Positions 10,513 through 22,386 of a stretch of DNA of 64,000 nt are shown one piece after another (position 1 is the first letter of the stretch; each line of letters opens with the position of its first letter). The notes beneath the pieces were generated by a model, which saw nothing but the letters and a program-made list of their open reading frames with translations, was not told the DNA's origin and searched no databases. Both the position numbers and the translations under genes were made by a program. This stretch comes from Carettochelys insculpta (Eukaryota > Chordata > Testudines > Carettochelyidae), in assembly GCF_033958435.1 (NCBI RefSeq), contig NC_134142.1, positions 96,667,001-96,731,000 of the forward strand, given 5' to 3'.

Positions 10513-13117
10513 GAGTTTACTACCAAAGCCTAACATTTGGACTGTGTACAAACCTAATGTTAATGACACAAAGAACATATGGATTTTTTAAAGGTGATAT
10601 TGGCCATTTAACATTTAAAATAACAGAAAGAGAGAGGGAAAAAAAAGGATACATTCTTAGCTTAAAGTCAGAGAACCATGAGCTGGGAGATCAGCAAGAA
10701 GTGTGGCTTTCTTGATGTTAAGGAAGTTATCCAAGGTTTTGAAAAGTATCCTAGGCCACGTTGGTTGCCTGCATAGGCTCTTCCTTCTCATACCGCAAAG
10801 AAGTCCAAAAACTCAGACCTTCTGGTCTTGGTCTTGTATCTGTGGTCTAGGGGGTGATATTATTGGGGAGACAATATGGCATATTACACACACTGAACAG
10901 GAGCTCATAGTGCCCTCCATAGTTAAAACTTTATTTTATAAGACCATTTCCAGTTGATTACAACTCTTCAAAACTTTAAGTATTCATGATGAATTTTTCC
11001 ACATTGCTCTTTGCCACAAGCAGATTAAACAAAGAAAAATGGGTTCTGTCATCTCCAGGAATGAGATTGTGGAAAAAGAGATATTGTCACGCTATCAAAA
11101 TATGTTAAAAATGTGGCACTGGCTTTGAAGAACCTCTGTGGTTTGAGTAGGAATTTGAAAATTGATGTGATGACTTCTCTGCAATCAAGGATTTGCCTGT
11201 CTTTACAAAATATCTCCCCAGACATGACTCAGTTACAAGGCTTGGGGTATGTCTAAAATTAACATGGGGGCGGAGCCTCCCTCATTGCAACCACAATGAT
11301 GCCAGCTTCCATTGTCTGCTTATCCATTTCTCCCACAAGTACCTCTGCTCTTTCTTTCAAGCTGCCATTACGCATGGAACATCCTATTAAAATCCATATT
11401 GCTTCCCCCTAGCCTCTTTCAAATCCCTTGTCAGCACTATTGGGATGCCTCATGAGCACAGTCAGCAGCTGATAGTGACTACATAGGTGACCAGCTAAAG
11501 CTGCTACCTCTTAATCTGTTTATTTGTCATGCTTGACCAAAACATGCCCTAGACTTGCCTGCTTACAAATTCCACGCACTTCTAGTGTACCTTAACTATA
11601 TGTAGAGCTGAGCAGATTTTTAAATATCAATACTGCCGGTGGGGGTGGGAGGGAGCAGAAAGTCTCCATTATCCCTCAGTATACTTTTTTGATTCACTTG
11701 AAGCTTTTCAGATTGTTTATGAAAAAAACAAACTTTTTCTGTCTTTTGCTCCTTAGAAATGGGAGAGTGCAAAAGGTCAAGACCTATAGGATATGGTGGG
11801 GGAGGCTTAAAAGGTCAAGCCTCCAAAGCCCCAAAAAGTTTGGGGTGGGTTTTTGTCCAAAAAAAGAAATTTTAAGTAAAAAACAAGTGTCATTTTTCAG
11901 TTAGCTTTCAAATTACTTTTTCCTCCTCCTCCTTGCAACTTCCTCCCTCCCCATCTTGATTTAAGACATTAGAGTTGATTAAACAAAGAAGTAAGACCTC
12001 TGTGGTAGGTGTCTTTTACTTTGTCTTAATAAATGAGGTTCTCACTGGACTGGGGCTTCTTGGTGCTACTGCAGTATAGATAAGCGACAGTGGAAAAGCT
12101 ATTTTGGGACAGATCGGTTATGAAGTGGAACACACCTTATTAAAAATGGCAAATTGTTTTGGGTTAGTAAGGAATGCAGGGTGGGGATGGGGGAAGAATG
12201 GCAGCACAGTGTGTATGCAGTTTTTGGCCCATTTGAAAGTTTGAGTATTTGCAGACAAGACATTTGCAGCTACAAGTCATAAAACAGTTTCTGGCTTGAA
12301 GGAATGGGGATTTGAAAAGACAGAATGTGAGTAGGCAGAAAAACTTAAAACAGATTTGCCCTCAGAGTACATGTAGAAGAAGCTCATATACTGTGGCTAA
12401 TAAAGAGTTTAATGTCTTTCAAATATGCAACGCTGTTCTGAAATCAAGTGCCCCAGCAGTAGTAAATAAAGGCCTTAAAATCTATTTATGCAAGAAGACG
12501 GATGGAAAATATTTTCTTTTCATGATAGAGAAAAAGAAACTTGATATTCTTTTCTATGTATCACTGATGAAAAAACGGCCAAAGGCAAAAAGGAGAAAAA
12601 AATATTTGTGGTTGCCACAATCACTTTATCGAATGGATAAAGAATGGATATCCCAAATATCAGAAGCAGGAGAACACTTATGCATGCTGTATATTTGAGA
12701 CCCATCTCAGAACTTGGGAACCAAGACAGACAAGTGGAGGTATTCAGAAATAGACTGACATGAAGTTATTGCAATCGACTGTACAAATCCAATATTGGAT
12801 GGATAAGCCACAAGAGAAGCTACAGGCTCAAACACTACCCATAGATCCTCACCACTGCTGCTAACCACTGTCTCTCAAGACAGAAAGGGGCCATAGTAGT
12901 ATAATAATACAACTAGCTCTGAATTGGAAAAAAAAGTCCATGAATATATGTTGAATTCATAAAGTAAGTTTAATCTTGCCTATATTTTGTGAATCTTTGG
13001 AATTTGTTTTCCATAAATATTGGAGGGCTCAAAAAGATGATGTCACAGACTCCAATTTTATCTCCCAATCCATGTGCGTGGAAAGTTACTATCTTAAACA
13101 TGGAGTCAGGGATCATA
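10513..13117. other. Unassigned spacer, 2.6 kb
   Basis: No bounded repeat and no domain-bearing frame. The longest open frame (12312-12698, 128 codons) is lysine-rich, AT-driven and unlike any family I recognise. It has no Kozak-like or splice context that would persuade me. Confidence 0.5.
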
Positions 13118-15084
13118 CATTCTGTCAGGGATTTTTTCATCTCTTGGGTATTATCGTCCCTGTGAGTCAGGGGAAACAAGCCTTTGGCCATAAAACATCA
13201 ATGCAGGCACATGAAAAATCTAAAGTATCAAAGGCTGCCATTTAGCAGCCCCCCCCCCAACGGTCACTCTGTGTTAGTTGGTTTCCCCGGTAACCTGAAC
13301 TCATGAATTATTCATGATCAATGGTTCAAAATCATGGCCTCTCATTGGATAAACACCTGGGTCTCCAGAATTTTCTGAGGGTGAGAGGACCTGACTGAAA
13401 ACAGGTGAATAGAACTCTTGTATTATAATCAGATCATGAATTATTCATAAGGACACTGTATATAAGCAGGAGCCGCCCGCAGTTCGGGGGCCCTTGGGAG
13501 TACAGCAAGGATGTGTGCCCCTGCACAGGGAAATGTGGCTGAGAAAGCGGCATCCACCAGTCCCTTAGGCCAGCTTGCCAGAGCGAAGAGCCTGAGATGA
13601 AATCACTAGTGGCGCCACTTAACATCACGGCGCCAAAGAGCTGAAATCACAGCGGCGCTCGCCACACCTCGGCAGTGCTTGCCAGAGCTGATTAAATCAT
13701 CACAACACCTGGCCTACCTGAGTGGCCCAACTGGCGCAGAAGCGGAGCCAGTGCACCAGCGCCACACCAGCCCCAAGAAACGCATTGCGTCAAGGAGCAG
13801 CAAGCGGGTCCCTTGGCCAAACCACCAGGTGGCGAACTGGCCCCCACTCCGGTGGGGGTACTGCGTACCTGGCGGTGTAACCAGGGGCCCGCCAACGCAT
13901 GACATCATCAATGCTCCCCAACACCGACATTTGCTACGCCTACAGTGACATCTCATCTGGACGTGACTTCTTTCACTGGACTGACAACAAAACACGTAAA
14001 CTTGATCATTAGGCCCATGGCATAGCCTGGAGCCATACTACCAACTCTGACACTACACCTATATTTAAAGACACATACGTCACTTTGGGTACCGGGACCC
14101 CTAGTAGTGGGACAGGGGTCATTCCCCTGCCTTGCCCTCTTCTGGGCCAAGGGGAGGGCCGGGCCCGAAAACCCACATCTAAAAGAGAAAAATAACCTAA
14201 TTTGGTACACTTAATTAATAATTTATCTTTATTTCCTTACAATAGTTATCGTAGTAGTTAATATGTAAGTGATTTAAGTTTAGACCTGCTATTACATAAT
14301 AGGATTGTTGTGGTGAAGGCTTTGCCTCCCATCATCCAAACTTACCTTTCAATTTGCCGTTGCTCTTTCCTGCCCTTCAAGCTTCAAGCACAGGCTGTGG
14401 GGCAATAGTATCCCAGTCTGCAGGTTGGCCTTGAGAGCAAATCCGGTGGGGGCTCCAAGGTTCTTCTGTTTAGGCCGGAGTAGCGACCCAGTCAGGGATA
14501 GTGGGCGGGGAGTAGCGCCCCTGCCTCATCCTGAAGGAGCATATAGATAAATATTCGCGGGTAGGGACTAGCAACCCTTGCCCGCACCTCTATGGAGGCA
14601 GCCATAAAGGCTTAAATACCTCTACCTTTTCCCTCAGAACTTACCTAGCTATAATTAACTATTTTGCCGTTCGGCTTAATAAAGATCATAATGCAGGTCA
14701 TCACCATGGAATGGTTAATAATAGTAAGTCTTTAAAGCTTTAGTTGACATAGGATTGGTTTTATTTATTAGTTGTTGCTCTTTCTTATATCCCTAAATAA
14801 ACTGTTACTCTGTTCTAGCTTTTAATCAGTGCCCACTCAGTCTTCGTTCTCCGCGCCAGCCACTGCCTGTCGGGGGGGCTAAGAGCTATCTAGGTGGAGG
14901 TCACGTGCACTACCCCTGTTTCTCTCACTGGTGGGGGGTGGGGTGGGTCTGCAACACACTCCCTCCTTGAGGGCGGGTCTCTGAGGATCCGGACAAATAC
15001 TGCGGGGAGACTCGTTATCTGGTTGCGCTGGCCGGGCGTCCCAGAGCGGGTCGTGAGGGGTTACCAATTCTCCACGACACATTC
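13118..15084 (+). mobile_element. Solo LTR, family A, plus copy with CATTC duplication
   Basis: The LTR runs 13123-15079 (about 1.96 kb). It begins TGTCAGGGATTTTT and ends CTCCACGACA, with CATTC on both sides (13118-13122 and 15080-15084). A TATA box TATATAAGC is at 13460, and AATAAA signals lie near 14680 and 14795. The same family is found at 44885-46626 in opposite orientation. TG...CA ends with a 5-bp duplication fit an endogenous retrovirus or other LTR retroelement, and no internal genes or second LTR are present. It is unusually long for an LTR. Confidence 0.85.
13460..13466 (+). promoter_or_regulatory. TATA box of LTR family A
   Basis: TATATAA lies 337 bp into the LTR, where U3 would end. 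The following GC-rich stretch fits an R/U5 leader. This is a predicted core promoter only. Confidence 0.5.
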
Positions 15085-16430
15085 TACATGCCCTGCTGAG
15101 TTCCTGGGCCTCCATTGTCCATATGTTCTCTGAGGCATCCTTTGAAAAAGATGATTCCCTTTAATGGCCCATCACTGCATTCCCAACTAGACTTGAGGTA
15201 AATCTGTCTTGTGGGGTACAAAGGAATATGTTTTGTAATGGACACCCACACAGTAAAATTTCGTAACTTTATGTACAATGGTAAAATACACATTCCAATA
15301 GGTAACAACACAGATTTTAACTTTAATGATACCTTACCAGGTACACTTTGTATACCATCTATCTCAATTGTGCAAGAGTAGTGTGCCATTAGTAGTGATA
15401 CCTTAGTGTAAACATAGTTCATCTCTTTTTTCTCTACAGTAAAACAGTATGCCTTCTGTCCCTGACTTGATACCCCTAGTACACATCATGGACTCCTAGC
15501 TGAATATTCCACCACAATACTTTTAACTCAAGAGTCTTCCGATTCCTCACACATGTCATCCCACGTTTCAGTTACACAAACACAGGAATTATTCAGTCTC
15601 TCAAATAGCACAATAAATGTAAGAATTTTGCCAGCTCTTCAGGGACAAACCAAAATTACCTGTTAAGAATTTTTGCACTTATCTCCCCTTCTAGTTAAGT
15701 GCCAAATTTAGCAGCAGTAGATACCACCAACTTTGAGGGGATTGCTAAAGAGACAAATCACTGCAAACTTTGGTCCTCCATGTTTCTCCATCACAACTGT
15801 CATTCTCCACAAGTGCATATTTCAGTAAAACTACCTGAATTTACTCTGTTTCCTAGGTATATAGAATTGAAAGAATGTTTGTTCTCCCCAACTCCCCGGC
15901 CTGTGCTCCATTGGAACAATTCAGCCTAATGTTAAAGGAGACTAAACTACAGTACGTATTAAGTTCAAAAAGCTATGGGCCAAATTCAGTCTTTATTCAG
16001 TTTTTATTCAGTAATTACTTATTCAAAACTTGGAAATCATTTGAGAGCAGCAGGTATTCAGCATCATTCAGGATTTGGTTCTTGCACCAGAGATTTTCTC
16101 AAGAACATTTTAGAATTAATGTGAGGAAGGTGAAAAAAGAGAATTTGGTTTGGAAGTGTCACACATTTGGAATGGGATGATTCTGTGTAGAGCAGGTAAC
16201 CCCTGGCTCTGCAAGCCATCCAATCACTTCCTGCTTAACGAACACAGGTCAAACTACAGAGCAATTAAAAACCCATAGATGGGCTATGTTAGCTGCAGTA
16301 AGCTTATGGGGCTCAAACAAAGAGGCTGTTTAATTGTGAGATATAAGTTCAGGCTCAGGCTGCAGCTCAGGGTGTAGGACCCTGCCAGGTGGGAGGGCCC
16401 CAGAACTCTGTCCTTAATTCATACTGACTG
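15085..16430. other. Unassigned spacer
   Basis: No gene, TIR, LTR or SINE landmarks seen. Confidence 0.5.
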
Positions 16431-16720
16431 TGTCTAGATTGAACCAATCTGTCGGCAAAAGATACCCAAACGCCTCAGGAGAGGCGTTCACAACATTTGG
16501 CCCGTCCACGTGGGGCCAAATGTTGGGAAAACCCTCTCTGCCAACACATCCCTTCTTCCTCATGGAATGAGGATGACTGAGATGTTGGCAGAAAGCTCCC
16601 AGAGCTGCAGACTTCTGGTGAGAGGCCTCTGTTTAGTCCCTGTTCTAAAAAGTATTTTCTATCGATAAAGGTGCCAGTTCTTTGTATACTGCTGATAAAC
16701 AGATTTGAAGACACTGTTCC
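16431..16720. repeat. Possible DNA-transposon MITE, family unknown
   Basis: The segment contains local palindromes: CCAAACGCCTC against GAGGCGTT, and ACATTTGGCCC against GGGCCAAATGT. It also has a GTGTCTAGATTG start reminiscent of the GTGTCTAC Harbinger end. No complementary right end or target duplication was found, so this is a weak call. Confidence 0.25.
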
Positions 16721-19700
16721 CTAATAAAATGCATACTCCTTAGTAATTTTTGATTCCTTGTTCCAAAAACAATGCATACAAATATCACTACATTATAAAC
16801 TTTGTGTGCAGGAATAGTAATATATCTTGTGCTGTAAATACATTATTTAACACTAGGTTGATTGGAGATCAACAAGTGAAATATAGCCTAGCACAGACCA
16901 TGATACTGATGCAACAAGTGGCAAGTTTCCACTAAGCCTTCACTGATCCAGTACTTCAGCATGGTCCCAAAGGACACTGTGCTGCTGGGGTTGCTCTTTG
17001 TAGGATAGAAGGGAATCTGTGACCATTTGTGGTTATTAAATATGCCATTCAATATTTAGCAAAAATATGAGAAGTTAATTCAAGTCACCAAACTCAACTA
17101 AGTAAAGTGTGGTAGATGAAAGGTAGGTGTTTGGTTTTTTTTAAGTATGCAAGGAAATCTTCAGCTTTGGGAAGACTCGTTTTTGTCATGCAAAGTAGAA
17201 GCAGTAGTTCTTCAAAAGTGAGCTAAGCATGCCCTTGGCCTGGGTCCATGGGTAGACGATTCTCAGGGCAGGGCTGTTGCCTGAGAACAGGGAGTTGGTG
17301 TGGGCTCAGATTCCTTGAAGGGATTCTATACATGTTGTTTGTGACCATATCTGTTCCAGGACTGATGTATATGTGTAAAATATGTGGACTGAACACAGAC
17401 TTTACATCACTGATTTCTTCTCCCCTGGGAAGCTGATATACAAGGCCCTGGACTTCTGCTACTGCTTAGCAGAGGAGCAAAACTGATAACAGAATAGGAC
17501 ACTAGTGTTAGGAAAAAAGGACAACAACATTCTTCACTTCTCATCCTAAACTGGTGTAGCTGTGATGCTCTGTGCTGTTCACCTCAAAGGTGGGAACATT
17601 TCAGTGGGGGACAAATAATCCCTCTCAATCAATTATAGTTTGCTTCTCTACAATGATGGATGCTTTGAGATCTCTTTTAGGAATAAAACGCATTATGTAA
17701 AAAAGAAATATAAGCCTATTGGAGTGTTCTCCACATGCATATTGAGGGTGCCTCTATTCACAGCTTTGTTTCCTTGTAGCAATATAGATACCCTTTTTAT
17801 AACAGTGTCAGTATTATTATATTATCTTTTCATCCACTGAGAGTCAGTGGCTAAAGTACCACATCAAGTAAAAAACTTTCCAGACTTACATGCACTATGA
17901 GATAACTTTTAGTCACATGGTCATGCAATGATTGTTTTCAACAGGTCCTCTGCCCCATTTGTCCTAGGTTATTCCACCGCTTTGTGTGCTGAAATGTGTA
18001 TTAATATGCAACCCAAGTGCAGTCAATGACAAGTGAATATGGCCAATGGAGTTCTGACACTTGGATTTACTAATCTGGTTCTCCATCAAAAATTTAAAAT
18101 AATTTTGCCACTGTTTGGAAAGAACACTCAGTTCAGCTCTGTAAAGCACACACAGTATAGCATATAGAAGCTGCTAAATTTAGTCTTGGTAATTTATATT
18201 CAACATATTAAAGGATTACTTTATCTGAAGCAAAAAATAAAAGCCTCGAAGGTCCATACCTCATCCACCCTCTTAAGAACTGATCCTGTGCCTACTGAAG
18301 TCAAGAGAAGCTTTTCCATTGATTTCAGTGGGCGTTGGATCAGCTCCTTAATTTCTTGTGACTTGGCTGTCAATTGATGACTTTTTAAGTGTTTTAAAAG
18401 GTATAAGATTAAGAAATGCAGTGATCCTGAGCTAGAAGAAATAAGTAGCTTCACAGTTCAAATATGTGATGTAAATAATCAAATAAAAACTCATAACAAA
18501 TTCTATTACCAGGCTTCGGTTATTACCAGCAGCAAGCTTTAATAGTAGGAAATGTTTCTTTTATTCATTGTCTCAATTTAAATTGCTTTATCTTCCCTGG
18601 AGAACCTGGACTTCAGAAGGATCATATTTTATCAAGGTTTTTATTGTGACTCTGTGAATAGCAGGAATCCCAGCTGGACTCTTGTTCCCCCTCAACATCT
18701 TAGTCTCTTCAGTTGGATTTGATCTAACTCTCATGAGCTCAGTCTTGCGTCATTCAGAAAAATCATTCAAATAGCTTCAACCTCAAAGTGGTTCATTGAG
18801 AAATCTTTTTTTTCCCTTTCCCCTTTGCACAGAGAATGAGCTCTGTACTCATTACCATAGTATCCAGCCATCTGCTTTTTTTTCTTCAAGAAACTCATGA
18901 TCAAGGACTTTGTTTATTGTTTTACCTGTAACACACAGCTTTTAACATAGCAGCTGGAAATATTTTCTGAAGAAAAAAAAAAAGCAGCAGCTAAAAGTTT
19001 GGAGTCATAAAAATAGAATGTAATTTGGAAAAGAATAAAACCAAGTCCTTTGCTGTACAGATTGCCTTCACTCTGTTAGTGCTATAAAGAATTGATTAAA
19101 TATTCTACAATGTTAAGAAATCTGTATCGTTCAACCCCAAAATACAGCAAGTCATACTGATAAGTCTTCAAATGGAAACACTTGGATTACTGAATTTTAT
19201 TTTCTTACTTTCATTTGGTATTAAAACCATTTAAAACCCCTTCCCCAGGATTCTTGTGGTAGGCAAAACATTACCTGTTTTAAGCAACAAAGATATCCCC
19301 TAAGCTTCTAGTAAGCTTTGCACACACTTTAATTCATATTCACCCCTGCTAAACAAATTATTTTTGCTAGTGCCTTGAGAGGTCACTTAAGAATATCTCA
19401 GGGTAAAAACTCACAGCTGAGTTTCTGAATTCCCTCAGGAAGGCTAGTTACAGTTTTTAATATACTTCTTATACTGCTCATTAAACCCCAACTATTTGGA
19501 GTACCTAAGGAGCTAACACCCAAAGTTTTCAGCCATTCCTTTTTTACAGCACTGTAATATTTGTATTCATCTTTTCCCCTCTAATTCCCCTCTAAGTCAG
19601 AATTCATATGCACACTGGCCCATAGGCATTAGAGCAATACTAATAATAATAGCTAGCCAAGCACACTGGCTAATCCTATCGCAAAAACAGGATTTACGTT

Positions 19701-19735
19701 CTAATGGAGATTTCAAAACTCTTCATATCTACAGG
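16721..19735. other. Unassigned spacer, 3.0 kb
   Basis: A short palindromic patch at about 18284-18348 (GATCCTGTGCC against GGCGTTGGATC, with CATTGATTTCAGTGGG between) looks like a piece of an old dispersed palindromic repeat. Nothing else is bounded and no gene is supported. Confidence 0.45.
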
Positions 19736-20262
19736 GCCTGAGACACATACTGTGGGTGTTTTCTGACTCATTTTGTAACTCTTGAATGCTAAAAGTTGGC
19801 ACAGGAGCAGCCAGAGAAGCTTTGTGTGCTGTCCTTGGGCCTCCGGGTGCTGCCCCCACAGCATGACCATGACCAATGAGAGCAGTGGATGCAGAGCTGC
19901 AGCTTCAAGGGCAGCACATGGAGCCTCTCTGGCTACCCAGCATGCACCTAGAGGCTGCAGAGACCTGACAGATGATTCCTGGAAGCCACAGTGAGAGCTA
20001 CCAGGACCATGCACCTCTAACCCCCAGCCCCAGGCTGGATACCACTCCTCAACTCCAAACCCCTCATCCCTGACCCCACCTCAGAATTCAAACCCCCAGC
20101 TGCAGCCCTCATTCCCCTCCCACACCCAACCCTCTGGTCCAGCCTAGAGTCCTCTGCTGCACCCCAAATCTCTCATACCTGGTCCCACATGCCACACCCT
20201 CAGCCAAAGCCCATATTCTCTCCTGCAGTCCAAAACCCTCAGCCTCATTAAAAAAGTATGGA
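19736..20262. repeat. CCCCAGCCC/CCCTCA-rich interspersed repeat, family not named
   Basis: Long C-rich, imperfectly repeated text with recurrent AACCCTC, CCCCAACC and CAGCCC units. Its complement resembles the GGGTGCAGGAG-rich segment at about 47.46-47.56 kb, so the two appear to be copies of one GC-rich repeat in opposite orientation. Coding potential is not credible. Confidence 0.4.
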
Positions 20263-20373
20263 TTATACTGGACTGGCTAGAAAGTGGCTAGATTAGAAAG
20301 TGGCTAGAAAGCATCAGCCTCAATTGCTACTGATCAATGACGAGCATCTAGTTGACAGCTGCTATCCAGCAGA

Positions 20374-20905
20374 ATGCCCCAGAAGTCAGTCCTGGAGCCA
20401 GCGCTGTTCAATGTCTTCCCTAATGATCTAGATGAGGGGTTCGATTGCATCCTCAGCAAGGCTGTGCATGCCATTATGCTGGAGAGAGAAGTAGATACAC
20501 TAGAGGGTAGTCATGGGGGCCAGAGCGACCTAGGCATATTGGAAGATTGGGCCAAAAGAAATCTGTCCAAGAGGGACGAGGGCAGAATCCTGCACTTTGA
20601 GTGGAAGAATCCTATGCACTGCTAGAGGCTGGGGACTGATTGGCTGAGTAGAAGTTCTGCAGAAAAAGACCTCCAGATTACAGTGGATGAGAATCTGGAT
20701 ATGAATCCACAGTGTGTCACTGTTGCCAGGAAGGCAGATGGCATATTGGGCTATATTAATAGGAGCACTGCCAGCAGATTGAGGGAAGTGCCTCTCTATT
20801 GGGCACTAGTGAGGCTACATCAGGAGTATTGCTCCCAGTTTGAGCCCCCCCACCCCACAGAAAGATTGGTGTGCCCAGCAGAGACCAACAAAAATGTTTA
20901 GGGGC
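20374..20905 (+). pseudogene. CR1 ORF2 reverse-transcriptase fragment
   Basis: The frame shows the RT motif PQKSVLEPALFNVFPNDLDE, the decayed counterpart of PQGSVLGPLLFNIFINDLD, directly followed by the region where CR1 has FADDT (here decayed to HAIML). A later part contains YINRSTASR, followed by EYCSQFEPP, matching the CR1 C-terminal domain. Frameshifts separate the pieces. Confidence 0.75.
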
Positions 20906-21193
20906 ATGGGGCACAAGAGGAGAGGCTGAAGGAAGCGGGCTCATTTAGTCTGCAGAAGGGAAGAGTGAGAGGGGTTTGACAGCAGTGTTGGAATAAAGTC
21001 TGGATACTGTATGTGAAGCAACAAAGGTTTATTACAACCAGCTGGTGGAGTGATTCTGAACTTGGTTGAGTTTCAGAATGAACTGACAGGCATCAAGTTG
21101 TGATTGGTTATATAGTGATCTAAAAGGCAGAGAAAAGGATAGGAGCAGACAGTAAGGAAATGAGCATAATCAATAAACAATCAATGAGCAATC

Positions 21194-21910
21194 CATGGCT
21201 ACGTCTACACGTGAACGCTACATCGAAATAGCTTATTTCGATGTAGTGACATCGAAATAGGCTATTTCGATGAATAACGTCTACACGTCCTCCAGGGCTG
21301 GCAACGTCGATGTTGAACATCGACGTTGGGCAGCACCACATCGAAATAGGCGCTGCGAGGGAACGTCTACACACCACAGTAGCACACATCGAAATAAGGG
21401 TGCCAGGAACAGCTGCAGACAGGGTCACAGGGCGGACTCAACAGCAAGCCGCTCCCTTAAAGGGCCCCTCCCAGACACAGTTGCACTAAACAACACAAGA
21501 TCCACAGAGCCGACAACTGGTTGCAGACCCTGTGCATGCAGCATGGATCCCCAGCTGCAGCAGCAGCAGCCAGAAGCCCTGGGCTAAGGGCTGCTGCACA
21601 CGGTGACCATAGAGCCCCGCCGGGGCTGGAGAGAGAGCGTCTCTCAACCCCTCAGCTGATGGCCGCCATGGTGGACCCCGCAATTTCGATGTTGCGGGAC
21701 GCGCAACGACTACACGGTCCCTACTTCGACGTTGAACGTCAAAGTAGGGCGCTATTCCTATCCCCTCATGGGGTTAGCGGCTTCGACGTCTCACTGCTTA
21801 ACGTTGATGTTAACATCGAAATAGCGCCCAACACATGTAGCCGTGACGGGCACTATTTCGAAGTTAGTGCCGCTACTTCGAAGTAGCGTGCACGTGTAGA
21901 CACGGCTCAT
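21194..21910 (+). mobile_element. Harbinger MITE copy 1 (711 bp, CAT duplication)
   Basis: Element 21197-21907 with ends GGCTACGTCTACACGTG and CACGTGTAGACACGGCT, flanked by CAT (21194-21196 and 21908-21910). The interior has TTAAAGGGCCCCTCCCA and then, at 21543, ATGGATCCCCAGCTGCAG, encoding MDPQLQQQQ before a stop. The Harbinger transposase at 60420 begins MDPQQQQQQ after a leader of the same layout. The MITE is therefore a deletion derivative of that family that kept the transposase start. Confidence 0.85.
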
Positions 21911-22250
21911 GTGAATTAAACAATCTGGAAGTCACAAAGAGTTTCTGTGTGCAGTTGACAGAATATGTTATCTACAAACAACAAATCCTTTGAAGAGTGC
22001 AGTCCCCAACATCGATGTACAAAGTGATATCTCCTCTGTAATACACTGATCTGTAGAGCAGTGATGTGGCCAACTAGGGACTTATTTACACCAACTAGGA
22101 TGCCCTCCCAGATGGCTGGGGTGGGGAGGCTTACCAGACTCCATTTTGGAACTGTTACAGAGAGGGAGCCGTGCTAGTCTATATACTATCAAAACAAAAA
22201 AGCAGCCAAGTAGCACTTTAAAGACTAACGAAATAATTTATTAGGTGAGC

Positions 22251-22277
22251 TTTCGTGGGACAGACCCACTTCTTCAG
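22251..22277 (-). ncRNA. Hammerhead-ribozyme-like core, intact boxes
   Basis: On the minus strand: CTGAAGA, stem II GTGGG/CCCAC with a TCTGT loop, then GAAA. All core positions fit the hammerhead consensus. Stem III beyond GAAA is weak (AG...CT) and stem I is not evident in the monomer. This agrees with published minimal PLE hammerheads thought to act as dimers. Confidence 0.6.
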
Positions 22278-22359
22278 ACCATAGCCAGACCAGAACAGAC
22301 TCAATATCAAATTAAATATTAAATATTAAATATTGCGTCTGTTCTGGTCTGGCTATGGT

Positions 22360-22386
22360 CTGAAGAAGTGGGTCTGTCCCACGAAA
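22360..22386 (+). ncRNA. Hammerhead-ribozyme-like core, intact boxes (mirror copy)
   Basis: Same core as 22251-22277 on the opposite strand: CTGAAGA at 22360-22366, stem II GTGGG/CCCAC, GAAA at 22383-22386. Because the two cores are mirror copies, a transcript through both would also form a long hairpin that competes with ribozyme folding. Confidence 0.6.

Noticed and set aside
12312..12698. 128-codon plus-strand open frame
   Set aside because: Lysine-rich, AT-driven composition, no domain, no splice or promoter context, so chance is the simplest explanation.
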